DNA of 61,190 nt, taken from positions 1-61,190 of the forward strand of contig NZ_SISB01000041.1 in the NCBI RefSeq assembly GCF_004310295.1, in the 5' to 3' direction. The position numbers and the translations under genes were made by a program. This stretch comes from Pseudomonas sp. BGI-2 (GTDB lineage Bacteria > Pseudomonadota > Gammaproteobacteria > Pseudomonadales > Pseudomonadaceae). A model generated the notes under the pieces. The model did no database searches, was not told where the DNA came from, and saw nothing but the letters and a program-made list of their open reading frames with translations. This document shows positions 35,174 to 43,448 of the stretch, in pieces (position 1 is the first letter of the stretch; each line of letters opens with the position of its first letter).

Positions 35174-36303
35174 GCGCGTCGTTTGCCCGTGCTGTCGCCC
35201 CGATACACCTCGGCAAAAATCTCGGTGATTGTCCGGCGAGGTTGACGTTTGTGTAGCTGCCGAACCAGCTCACTCATCCGCACGAGTTCTTCGCTCGGCT
35301 TGGCCCATTGCTCCTTGGGCAGCGGCTCGGACCATTGGCGCATCACCTCGGGCAAGACGTGCGGGGCCATTTTCTGAAGGCGGCGGATTTCCCATTCGGT
35401 CAGGTGGTTGGGAATCGTCCACAGTGTCATGACGTGGTACAGGTACCAGAAAAAACCCGAGACTCGATTGCGGGAACCGTCGCGGATTTGCTGATGCATG
35501 CGCGCGCGCGCGTTGTGGAAGGTGTGTAGGCCTTCGTGGGGCGGGTCGTCGGGGCCTTGCAGGTCTTGCAAGTCCTGGATGGATTTGAGGTCGTTGACTT
35601 CGTATTCCATGTAGCCACGGATCGCTTCCCAGTAGCTGATGGCGATGGGCAGGCCGGTGCAGGGGAATTCGACGCTGGTGAGGATTTCGCCATGCTGGAA
35701 ACCGATGCCCATGCCGTATTGGCGGCGGATGCCGTATTGGGTGGCGCTTTGGGCTTCGATGACCCAGGCCGAGAGGGACTCCCAGGGGACGAAGACCGGT
35801 TCGGTGGCGTCTTCGGGCATGAAACAGACTTCGCGGCGTTGGCGGTTCAAGCGGGTGGGGATGATTTCGGCGCGTTTGTTGTGGTTGTGGAGCCAGACGC
35901 AGAGGCCGATGAATAGGGTGAGAAAACCGGTTACTAGGGCGAGCTCATACGCCTCCTCTATGAACATACGAGTTGTGATGTCTTGTATATCCTCCCAGCT
36001 TTGGCCGAACAGAAAAAACATGAAGCCGCTGAACAGAGGTATCAAAAATGCAATCATAAATGCACCACTGAATGGTCCGCCTAATATGACTTGCCATGAG
36101 AACACCTCTGGCGATCCCAACCCGAAGTCCATGTACACCTCATTTAATTCCCCGATGTGAGGGCCATGAGGCGGCAACGGTGTTGGAAGCGGCAGCGGCG
36201 CGAGATAGGTAATCTTCCCGCTTGGAAAGGGCTCGACATCTCCGGCTTTGCGCGATTGCTCAAGGTGCGGTACCGGCATGGGGCTATCCAGGTTGTTGGG
36301 CAT
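35170..36303 (-). CDS. Membrane immunity candidate, copy B (DUF6708-like)
   Basis: A 377-aa protein from ATG 36303, which lies inside the last codons of the toxin gene (20-base overlap), the position expected of its cognate immunity gene. Same layout as copy A: two membrane stretches near 60-80 (AFMIAFLIPLFSGFMFFLF) and about 110-125, then a soluble domain. The loop between them (GQSWEDIQDITTRMFIEEAY) differs completely from copy A (GYGREAIWDSMTAIFHEGHG), while flanking sequence is almost the same. Longer upstream readings are out of frame in the toxin gene. Confidence 0.72.
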   Translation of the reverse strand: MPNNLDSPMPVPHLEQSRKAGDVEPFPSGKITYLAPLPLPTPLPPHGPHIGELNEVYMDFGLGSPEVFSWQVILGGPFSGAFMIAFLIPLFSGFMFFLFGQSWEDIQDITTRMFIEEAYELALVTGFLTLFIGLCVWLHNHNKRAEIIPTRLNRQRREVCFMPEDATEPVFVPWESLSAWVIEAQSATQYGIRRQYGMGIGFQHGEILTSVEFPCTGLPIAISYWEAIRGYMEYEVNDLKSIQDLQDLQGPDDPPHEGLHTFHNARARMHQQIRDGSRNRVSGFFWYLYHVMTLWTIPNHLTEWEIRRLQKMAPHVLPEVMRQWSEPLPKEQWAKPSEELVRMSELVRQLHKRQPRRTITEIFAEVYRGDSTGKRRA

Positions 36304-36443
36304 GGTCGGCCAACTCCAGCAAATGGGTTTCAACCAGCAACAGGGGCGGATGCTCGATAACTGTATTGGGCGGCAGCGAAGGAAAATGCCCTTCGCCACG
36401 AGGATTAAGGTGGATGACGTGGGTGCGGGAGATCCACTGTCCT
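35170..36443. repeat. Direct repeat, copy B (immunity gene plus toxin C-terminus)
   Basis: Partner of the direct repeat at 33808-35078. Its right end runs into the full-length toxin gene, so this is probably the parental copy. About 90 bases unique to the junction (35079-35169) separate the two repeats. Confidence 0.85.
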
Positions 36444-39400
36444 TTGGCATTCAACACTTGCACGCATACCCCCAGTTCCAGTGTCTCGACCACGGGCGCC
36501 ATTGGGGCATTACGATTCAGCGGATATTGCAGGCATACAATCAGCGGGTCTGCTTGCACGACTTCCAGGCTGTCCGTCACTTCATTACTGATCACATCCT
36601 TGCGTTCGCGGGCGGTACCGCGGCTGTCGAGTGGGCGGTAAAGCCGATGGGCGCCAATGCCCAAGCGGTGGGAGGGTTTCCCACTTAATGGGGGCTGGAA
36701 GTCGCTTAGTTTCACCCTCGGTAGCTCCAGATGGATATCGCTGGGTTTGGCGCGCAAAAACAGGTTCTTCAGCAATGAGTCATGTTTGTTCAAGCCAAGT
36801 TGTGCAGTAGGGGCGTGAAGTAAATCGCCGAGGTAACGTTGGTACTCATCCAGGGTGTGGTTACCGCGTTCATCGGTGTCCAGGCTCCATGGTGTGGTTT
36901 TGAGCCATTTATCGTGGGCGCTGATGTTGTAGCGGTTGAACAGCCAGGTGCCGCCAAACTCCAAAACGGTAAACAAGAAGCCGGCCAGGTTGACCCGGAA
37001 AAAGACTGTTGAAAGACGTGTGCCGGCGGCGGCCCACGCGGCTGTTCGTGCCGCGGCACTCCTTGCAGTCAGGACTTTAAAAGTGGCGTGCACGGTATGG
37101 CTAAGGCCATTGGCATTAACAGCCGTCATGCCGGCAGCACCCACTGTGCCAAGAGCAGCGCTTCTTTGGGCCGCGCGGTTGCCACTGCGCGTCGCTTGCT
37201 GCCAATTCTGCTGTTGGGTATTCAGGCTGATTACAGAGGCCCCGAAACCGAATAAATAGGTAAAGTAACCCAGTCCAACATGCATTTTTCCCATCTGCAC
37301 ATGCACATTCTGCAAGGCGTGATGTTGAAGAGCCTCGACTAACTTATCGCTGCGCGCCTTCAGTGCGGTGTCTGCCAAGCTTTGAGCTGCGGCGAACCCA
37401 GCAGCGCCGGTAGCGGTTACTGCATTCATCAACGGTCCTAGTTTCTGTTTGTCTTTCGTCTGTTTCGTCATCTCTCGATAAGCCACCACCAAATTCACCG
37501 CCTGCGCCAAAAACACCAACAACCCAACCCCTTCGCTCTTGATCAAGTCTGCCTTCGGCACACTCTGAATCCCCAGCCGAATGTTCTTCAGCAAACTCCT
37601 CACCTCCTGCTGCTGCGCCGGTGGAAATACCACCGTCACCCCCGCCCGAGCCGGGGTGGCACCGTAGGTGCGCACCGACTGATCCGGCAGTTCGGCAATC
37701 GGGCTCAGCGCGCCCGCCAGTCGGCCTTCGAGTTGAGTCAATTGCGCACGCACCCGATCGATCTCGGTCTGCAACTCAACCGCCCGTTGGGTCTTGTGTC
37801 CCGGCAGGTTTTTGTTGTGGGTAAGCCGGTTGCGCTCACGGGTCAAACTCTTTTGGTAAGCGCGCTCCCTGAGCACGTCCTTGATGTCGGTTTGCAGCGC
37901 CGCGTGTTCGGCCGGGCTGGCGACAGTAAAGGTCACCCCGGTGCTTTTCGCCGCATCGAGGATCCGTGCCGGCAGCGCTTTGGGCAGATGGCGGAACAGT
38001 TCGTCGAGGTCGGGGACTTTTCCACCCGCCAGATCGAAGCCCTCCAGCGCGCGACTCAGGCCCAGGTTCAACGCTGGGCTGTAGCTGTGTTGCACCGCGT
38101 CGGCCATGGCGCGGGTGTGTTCGGGCAAATCGTCGAGGGCCGGCAGGTGCGCTTGTTCGATTTTTCGCAGGGTTTCCAACCAATCGGGCAGCTTGCTGAA
38201 CAGGCCGGTCCCAGCATTGGATAGCACGCTGTATTGCACCAGCAGCTCAGGCCGAACGCGTAGCGGCAAGGTGTAAAACGCGGATCGGGTCAACTCCGGG
38301 TGTTTTTCCAGGTAACCCAGCATCTCTTCACTGGCATGGTCGCTGCGGCAGATGTCTTTGATACAGGCGTATTCAGCAGCGAAAACCTCGGCCAATTGCT
38401 GCGGCTCGTGCGCGTCGTAGTACCAGGCCGAACGATGGTAACGCCCGGCACATACCAGCATCGTACGGTCAGCGGTGATGCGTTCGAGCAAGCGGTTCCA
38501 GCGCCCGAGGTCTGCGCGGTGCTGAAACAACGCGTCGTCCATGGCGGGGCGGTCGATGAAATCGTTGATCCCGCGTTTGCCCGTGATATTGGAGCCCGCG
38601 ATCACGTCCTCAATGCGTTTGTTTTGCTCCTTGCCGAGCTTAATCAGCGTTTTGAGGTGCTGCTCAACGAAGTCGGTGGGGGCCATCGCAAAGTGCTGGC
38701 GGGTGTAGTAACTGCGGTCCGCGTCGTCAATGGCGCGCCTGTGTGCAGTGATGTCTGGATTGCCCCCCTGATACTTGAGCATCTCCTGGACTTCGGCTTG
38801 GGCTTCCTTGCGCATCTGCACCAGCTCCGGGGAGGGTGGTACGTCGACAGGCTCGACCTTGCCGCCCTTGTTCAGGTAATCCAGCAAGGCTTTGCGGGTC
38901 TGTTCCCGATCCGGTTCGGGCAACTGTTGCAGATCGACGAGCAGCGCATTGACCGCCGGGTCGTCGCTGGCATTGGCCAGGTTGCCGACATCCGCGGGAC
39001 TGAGCAGGCTCAAGGACTCGATGTAGCAAGCCAGCAAGTAATCGCGTTCGTTGTGGTCGGCGTTGCTCCAGTCGTCGACCCAACCGACCGCGGTGTTTTG
39101 ATACTCGGCCAGATCACGCAGCACGCCGAGGTCGTCCTGCACCACGAGGAACAGCGTGTCGTCCTGATAAGCCGGGCGGACCCGCCCGAGAAACTCGCCA
39201 ATGTGCGCCTCGCGAAAGCGCCGCGGCTGCTCCCACAAATAGGGTTCACGTTCGTGCGCGGGAGCGTCGCAGACCTGCAGCGTCGGCAATAGAACGGCGT
39301 CCGGTGGCGACTCGGCTTCCAGGTCGGCGCGGTCTTGGGCGGCTTGGGCCTGCTGGACCGGTACCGTAGCAATCTCTGCCAGCCACTGCTTGCCTTGCGC

Positions 39401-39913
39401 GACCGTCAGCAGATGCTCGCCACCGGTTTGGCAATGCACCGGGCCGAGATCGACGGCCTGCATGAAGTGTTCGCGTTCCTCGCGGCTGTCGAGCACTTGC
39501 ATGCATTTGGTCGCCGTCCACTGCACTTCGGCGAAGGTCACATGCAGGGTGCTGCGTCTTGAAAACACCAGCGCCGGACGCTCTTCGATGGGTGTACGCC
39601 GATCATCAACGACCTTGGCGCCCTTGTGCAGCAAGGCACTGACCAGTCCGTTGAGTACGCGGTATTCATGCAGGTGACCGGTGACGCTGTCGATAACGTA
39701 CAACCAGCCATCGCGCAGCATGCGAATGCCCAGCGGGCGGGTCGTCAGGGCATACGGCAGCTTCAGTTCGGCACTCGGATCGAGGGGTTTTTCCACCAGT
39801 CCATAACGCAAGGGCAACAACTGCACATGGGTTTGGCGCAAGGGGCAGGCACCCAGAGAGCCAATGGGGGATTTGGATGCCGCAGCTGCGGCGAGGTTGG
39901 CTAGATGGGTCAT
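36284..39913 (-). CDS. VasX-like T6SS toxin, probable pore former (BTH_I2691-type)
   Basis: A 1209-aa protein without signal peptide. The N-terminal CPLRQTHVQLLPLRYGLVEK (23-42) and LRDGWLYVIDSVTG (66-79) match the VasX N-terminal region/BTH_I2691 family of T6SS effectors. A long helical middle (300-750) precedes a hydrophobic region with candidate membrane segments near 795-813, 825-848, 877-896 and 971-992, as in colicin-like pore formers. The last 200 residues are soluble. VasX of Vibrio cholerae permeabilises membranes; the same action here is inferred. The immunity candidate overlaps its 3' end. No vgrG or adaptor chaperone gene is adjacent, so it would have to use the VgrG/PAAR encoded elsewhere. 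Confidence 0.8.
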   Translation of the reverse strand: MTHLANLAAAAASKSPIGSLGACPLRQTHVQLLPLRYGLVEKPLDPSAELKLPYALTTRPLGIRMLRDGWLYVIDSVTGHLHEYRVLNGLVSALLHKGAKVVDDRRTPIEERPALVFSRRSTLHVTFAEVQWTATKCMQVLDSREEREHFMQAVDLGPVHCQTGGEHLLTVAQGKQWLAEIATVPVQQAQAAQDRADLEAESPPDAVLLPTLQVCDAPAHEREPYLWEQPRRFREAHIGEFLGRVRPAYQDDTLFLVVQDDLGVLRDLAEYQNTAVGWVDDWSNADHNERDYLLACYIESLSLLSPADVGNLANASDDPAVNALLVDLQQLPEPDREQTRKALLDYLNKGGKVEPVDVPPSPELVQMRKEAQAEVQEMLKYQGGNPDITAHRRAIDDADRSYYTRQHFAMAPTDFVEQHLKTLIKLGKEQNKRIEDVIAGSNITGKRGINDFIDRPAMDDALFQHRADLGRWNRLLERITADRTMLVCAGRYHRSAWYYDAHEPQQLAEVFAAEYACIKDICRSDHASEEMLGYLEKHPELTRSAFYTLPLRVRPELLVQYSVLSNAGTGLFSKLPDWLETLRKIEQAHLPALDDLPEHTRAMADAVQHSYSPALNLGLSRALEGFDLAGGKVPDLDELFRHLPKALPARILDAAKSTGVTFTVASPAEHAALQTDIKDVLRERAYQKSLTRERNRLTHNKNLPGHKTQRAVELQTEIDRVRAQLTQLEGRLAGALSPIAELPDQSVRTYGATPARAGVTVVFPPAQQQEVRSLLKNIRLGIQSVPKADLIKSEGVGLLVFLAQAVNLVVAYREMTKQTKDKQKLGPLMNAVTATGAAGFAAAQSLADTALKARSDKLVEALQHHALQNVHVQMGKMHVGLGYFTYLFGFGASVISLNTQQQNWQQATRSGNRAAQRSAALGTVGAAGMTAVNANGLSHTVHATFKVLTARSAAARTAAWAAAGTRLSTVFFRVNLAGFLFTVLEFGGTWLFNRYNISAHDKWLKTTPWSLDTDERGNHTLDEYQRYLGDLLHAPTAQLGLNKHDSLLKNLFLRAKPSDIHLELPRVKLSDFQPPLSGKPSHRLGIGAHRLYRPLDSRGTARERKDVISNEVTDSLEVVQADPLIVCLQYPLNRNAPMAPVVETLELGVCVQVLNAKGQWISRTHVIHLNPRGEGHFPSLPPNTVIEHPPLLLVETHLLELADHAQQPG

Positions 39914-40104
39914 GGGCGCCCCCGTTGGCTGGCCGAGCGGCGGGCCAAATCAGCGGCCAGCGACATGCGCTCGCCGGGGGATTGCAGCGATTGAGTATGG
40001 AGCGTTGGGGGGATGCGCTCGGGCTGATTGAGTACCTGAATGTCGCAGGAAAAATCAGCGTCGTGTCTGAAAATGACTTGGTTGGCAGCACTGTGCATCC
40101 ACAT
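39910..40104 (-). CDS. Small ORF overlapping the VasX-like toxin start
   Basis: A 64-aa ORF (MWMHSAANQVIFRHDADF ... SASQRGRP) whose stop overlaps the toxin start codon (ATGA). AGGG lies 3 bases before its ATG, and the frame is closed upstream by TAG near 40150. Family not recognised. The overlap suggests coupling, so it may be a leader/adaptor peptide or the surviving 3' end of a truncated upstream gene such as a chaperone. Confidence 0.35.
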   Translation of the reverse strand: MWMHSAANQVIFRHDADFSCDIQVLNQPERIPPTLHTQSLQSPGERMSLAADLARRSASQRGRP

Positions 40105-40798
40105 ATCCCTGTGTCTATTAAAGACACGGGACTTTGCGTGGATCTACGAATTGGTGAAGTCAGGCAAATCGATGTTTTGTGTAGGACGGATCCGTTAAGT
40201 CGCTGTCTGCGGTCGGGTGCGGACTATTTGGCACAAGTCTTCGTAGCAGAGGGAAGTGGGCAAACATCGACCGCTTACAGAAGAGTCCAGAGCCTGCATC
40301 GACAAATTCGGAATGCCCTATGGAAGCTGGTAAGGAGTGCAAAAACTTCCGGTAGCTAAAACCGATGACAGCGCCTGTTTAAAACACCTCAAGGTTACTT
40401 CCTGCAAGCTACAACACCTTGCGCCGTTGCCTACGGCTGCGCCAGAATCCGCCGGCTTGTGCGCCTTGGGGCCGGTCGGTACCTTCATTCCTGTCACTGA
40501 TCGTCAGTGATCGGGTTTAGTCGCTCGCTGGAAATTGAAGTAGCACAAGCGTCCGTCAGACAGGTATTTCCTACCTGCATTTGATGGTGGCTGGCCGATG
40601 GGGTGCATTTGTTGGTGGAGCGAGCATTGGATCATCTGGATGAACCGGAAATGGCAGCGATATTCGCCAAGCAACAAAACCGAGTTATCTGATCCGTTAA
40701 GTAGTTCAGAAGCAACGCATCCTATAGCAGCTGGCGAGGCCTGCGTTCGGTTCGGGCCGCGTCTTGCCTTGACTGATCGGCATTACCTCGCGACCCAT
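40105..40798. other. Gene-poor right border of the T6SS island
   Basis: About 700 bases with no well-supported gene. Open frames on either strand lack start signals and recognisable motifs. The only recognisable element is the gene remnant at 40591-40692. This is where accessory sequence meets the conserved hupB-rubredoxin-ubiC block. Confidence 0.55.
40591..40692 (+). pseudogene. Gene remnant, C-terminal tail of an unknown ORF (right copy)
   Basis: The frame encodes LADGVHLLVERALDHLDEPE and more, ending at TGA 40690-40692; a TGA six bases before it closes the frame upstream. It is clearly related to the tail at 156-245, sharing ADGV-x-LLVERALDH. Lacking a start and most of its body, it looks like a relic. 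Both relics point the same way and lie near opposite edges of the island. Confidence 0.5.
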
Positions 40799-40834
40799 AA
40801 AAAAATGGGCACCCAACCTGGTTGGCGTGCCCAT
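40799..40834 (-). terminator. Rho-independent terminator of hupB
   Basis: On the minus strand a GC-rich hairpin (ATGGGCACGCCAACC / GGTTGGGTGCCCAT, one mismatch) is followed by a run of seven T. It lies about 40 bases after the hupB stop. Confidence 0.85.
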
Positions 40835-40874
40835 CTTTATTCCGCTCCCCTGCTACGCGAGATTTGGATGCGGA

Positions 40875-41150
40875 TTACGGATTAACGCTGTCTTTCAACG
40901 ATTTGCCTGGCTTGAACGCAACGGTGTTGCTGGCCTTGATTTTGACGGGCTCACCGGTTTGCGGGTTTTTGCCGGTGCGGGCACCGCGATGGCGTTGCAG
41001 GAAGGTACCGAAACCCACCAGCGTGACGCTGTCCTTGCGGTGCAGAGCGCCGGTGATTTCTTCGAGAACGGCGTTGAGAACGCGGTTGGCCTGCTCTTTG
41101 GTGAGGTCTGCTTTTTCAGCAATTGCTGCGGCGAGTTCTGGTTTACGCAT
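40875..41150 (-). CDS. hupB: HU-family DNA-binding protein
   Basis: A 91-aa HU/IHF-type protein: MRKPELAAAIAEKADLTKEQ at the start, the dimer core ALHRKDSVTLVGFGTFLQ, the flexible DNA-binding arm RGARTGKNPQTGEPVKI (about 54-70) and C-terminal VAFKPGKSLKDSVN. It binds and bends DNA without strong sequence preference. A much longer reading upstream of ATG 41148-41150 is only an antisense-like shadow. It marks the start of the core chromosomal block and matches the PA5348 position; the gene symbol is by similarity. Confidence 0.93.
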   Translation of the reverse strand: MRKPELAAAIAEKADLTKEQANRVLNAVLEEITGALHRKDSVTLVGFGTFLQRHRGARTGKNPQTGEPVKIKASNTVAFKPGKSLKDSVNP

Positions 41151-41344
41151 GTTAGTGAAGCCCCTTTGACGGTTTTTTGTTGTTATGTCCGTGCTGTTCT
41201 CGCTGGAACAGCGCCCAAAGCGCCGCAGGTGCTCTACTCTGCGGCAGACGGGAGTGAGAATGGCATGCACGGAAGACCCGCGCCAGTCTCGGCGCGACCT
41301 TTGTAGGGGCAAAAGAGGGGTGATTCCGACAGAACGACCGGTAT

Positions 41345-42493
41345 TTACGCCAGCAGTGCCGGAAGCTCTTTGTTCAGGGCCAGTTTTTCCATCACCGCCG
41401 CGCCTGTCAGGGCATAACCGAGCAGTTTTCCGCTGGTATCGCGACACAATACTTTGATGTCCGCGCCCTGCCCTTCGACGGTCCAGACGCCCTCGGCGCC
41501 CCGTGGTGGCGGCGAAACCACCAACGGACAGACCGGGGTTTTCACGGTGATCGGCATCGGGCCATAACTCACGGCCGTAGGGTTGCCAGCGAGGGTTTGT
41601 GCCAGCGCTCTCGCACAGCTCATCAGGGGCATGACGTACAACAAGCTCAGCCCATCGACCTCGGCACAATCCCCCAGCGCGTAGATATTGGCGTGGGAGG
41701 TTTTCAGGTGGCGGTCGACCACCACGCCGCGATTGACCTGCACACCGGCCGCAGCCGCCAGATCGATACGTGGACGCAGGCCAATGGCCGAGACCACCAC
41801 GTCGCACGGAATCACCTGCCCATCGGACAGATGCGCTTCCAGGCCGTCCGCGACGCGCTGCAAGCGGTTGAGTACCGGCCCAAGGTGGAAGCGCGCGCCC
41901 ATGCTTTCCAGCCCGGCCTGAACCGCAGCGGCTGCGGCCGGGTGCAACAGGGTCGGCATGATCTGTTCGCATGGTGCAACCAGTTGCACCTCGTAGCCGC
42001 CGAGGATCAAGTCGTTGGCGAACTCGCAACCGATCAGGCCGGCACCGAGCAGCAGCACCCGGCGTTTGCCCGCCGCGGCGGCACGGAAGCGTGCGTAATC
42101 TTCCAGGTCGTTGATCGGAAACACCGCATCAGCCGCGTCGCCTTCGATGGGCACCCGCACGGTTTCCGCCCCCCAGGCGAGGATCAGGTCGCGATAAATC
42201 ACCGCTTCCTCACCGATCCAAAGGCGTTTGTGGCCCGGATCGATGCCGCTGATACGCGTATGAGTGCGCACTTCAGCCTTCAATTGGTCGGCCATGGCGC
42301 CCGGCTCGGCCATGCTCAGGCCGTCGGCGTCTTTGTTCTTGCCAAAACCGGTGGAGAGCATCGGCTTGGAGTAGGAGCGTCCGTCATCGGCGGTAATCAG
42401 CAGCAGCGGGGTTTCGCCATCGAGCTTGCGAAACTCGCGGGCCAGGTTGTAGCCGGCCAGCCCAGTGCCGACGATCACGACAGGTGCGTTCAT
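41345..42493 (-). CDS. rubB: Rubredoxin-NAD(+) reductase
   Basis: A 382-aa FAD-dependent oxidoreductase. The N-terminal FAD-binding motif is VVIVGTGLAGYNLA (5-18), the NAD(P)H-binding motif is VLLLGAGLIGCEFA (about 146-159), and the FAD-contacting IYALGDCAEV is near 270. It passes electrons from NADH to rubredoxin, encoded 21 bases upstream in the same operon. In pseudomonads this pair feeds alkane hydroxylases and oxidative-stress reactions. Related to AlkT/RubB. Confidence 0.93.
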   Translation of the reverse strand: MNAPVVIVGTGLAGYNLAREFRKLDGETPLLLITADDGRSYSKPMLSTGFGKNKDADGLSMAEPGAMADQLKAEVRTHTRISGIDPGHKRLWIGEEAVIYRDLILAWGAETVRVPIEGDAADAVFPINDLEDYARFRAAAAGKRRVLLLGAGLIGCEFANDLILGGYEVQLVAPCEQIMPTLLHPAAAAAVQAGLESMGARFHLGPVLNRLQRVADGLEAHLSDGQVIPCDVVVSAIGLRPRIDLAAAAGVQVNRGVVVDRHLKTSHANIYALGDCAEVDGLSLLYVMPLMSCARALAQTLAGNPTAVSYGPMPITVKTPVCPLVVSPPPRGAEGVWTVEGQGADIKVLCRDTSGKLLGYALTGAAVMEKLALNKELPALLA

Positions 42494-42514
42494 TCCTTAC
42501 TCCTCGGTTTCTTA

Positions 42515-42682
42515 TTAGTTGATTTCAATCATTTCGAAATCCATCTTGCCGACGCCGCAGTCCGGGCACAGCCAGTCTTCCGGTACGTCTTGCCACAGCG
42601 TGCCCGGCGCAATGCCGTCGTCCGGCCAGCCGTCGGCTTCGTTATAGATCAGGCCGCAGACCACACATTGCCACTTTTTCAT
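42515..42682 (-). CDS. rubA: Rubredoxin
   Basis: A 55-aa protein. The iron site is formed by two C-x-x-C motifs, CVVC (6-9) and CPDC (39-42), in the typical frame KKWQCVVCGLIYNEADGWP and DVPEDWLCPDCGVGK. It is a small one-iron electron carrier, partner of the reductase encoded next. P. aeruginosa has two tandem rubredoxin genes here; only one is present in this window. Confidence 0.95.
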   Translation of the reverse strand: MKKWQCVVCGLIYNEADGWPDDGIAPGTLWQDVPEDWLCPDCGVGKMDFEMIEIN

Positions 42683-42884
42683 TCAGGTACTTCCTCAGGA
42701 TTCAGGCTTATTGCCGGCGCGAACGGTCGATAGGTGGAGCGATGCCGTCCGGCTCAGGGGCGTTTTGTACTGATCGGGCAAGGCAGATGCAAGCCTGTTC
42801 GGCGCGACGACGGCCCGGATCAATCAAAATCGCTGGCTGACATGGTAAGCTCGCCGCCTCATTTGCTGCCAATAATGACTCACT

Positions 42885-43448
42885 GTGCCGCACTCAAAAT
42901 TCCCCACCGCGACCCCGTTCTGGCTCCCTGAAAGCCAACTGACGCCCCTTCCTGACACGTCTACCCTCGACTGGTTGTTCGACGAAGGCTCTCTGACCCG
43001 ACGGCTGATCCGTTTGTCGAATGACGGCTTCAGCGTCACGCCACTCTTCGAAGGCTGGCAGCCCCTGCGCGCCGATGAATGCGCCGCACTGGATCTGGCC
43101 GAAGGCAGCGAGGGCTGGGTTCGCGAGGTGTATCTGCGCGGCCACGGCGAGGCCTGGGTGTTTGCACGCAGCGTGGCGGCGCGCAGCGCATTGCAGGGCG
43201 ACGGTTTGCACATGGACGAATTGGGCAGCCGTTCCCTGGGCGAATTGCTGTTTTGCGATCAAGCGTTCCAGCGCCGCGCTATCGAGGTTTGTCATTATCC
43301 TCAACAGTGGCTGCCGATGGAGTCCCGGGCACCTGAACTGTGGGGCCGGCGCTCGCGTTTCGACCGTGGCGCCTTGAGCGTGCTGGTGGCCGAAATTTTC
43401 TTGCCGACCCTGTGGAACGCTACCCGCGCCCATCCGGAGAATTGCTGA
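42885..43448 (+). CDS. ubiC: Chorismate lyase
   Basis: A 187-aa UbiC that releases pyruvate from chorismate to give 4-hydroxybenzoate, the first step of ubiquinone synthesis. Features: FWLPESQLTPLPDTSTLDWL, the substrate-pocket region WVREVYLRGHGEAWVFARSV, and SLGELLF then WGRRSRF near the end. The start is GTG at 42885. Its stop overlaps the ubiA start (ATGA), so the two are coupled. Confidence 0.94.
   Translation: MPHSKFPTATPFWLPESQLTPLPDTSTLDWLFDEGSLTRRLIRLSNDGFSVTPLFEGWQPLRADECAALDLAEGSEGWVREVYLRGHGEAWVFARSVAARSALQGDGLHMDELGSRSLGELLFCDQAFQRRAIEVCHYPQQWLPMESRAPELWGRRSRFDRGALSVLVAEIFLPTLWNATRAHPENC

Noticed and set aside
39877..40359. 160-aa plus-strand ORF at the right border of the island
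   Set aside because: Its 5' part is antisense to the small ORF and the toxin start, with no start signal and no recognisable motif.
41151..42029. Long extension of the hupB frame upstream
   Set aside because: HU proteins are about 90 aa and the typical start MRKPELAAAI is at 41150. The extension is a shadow of the rubredoxin reductase gene.
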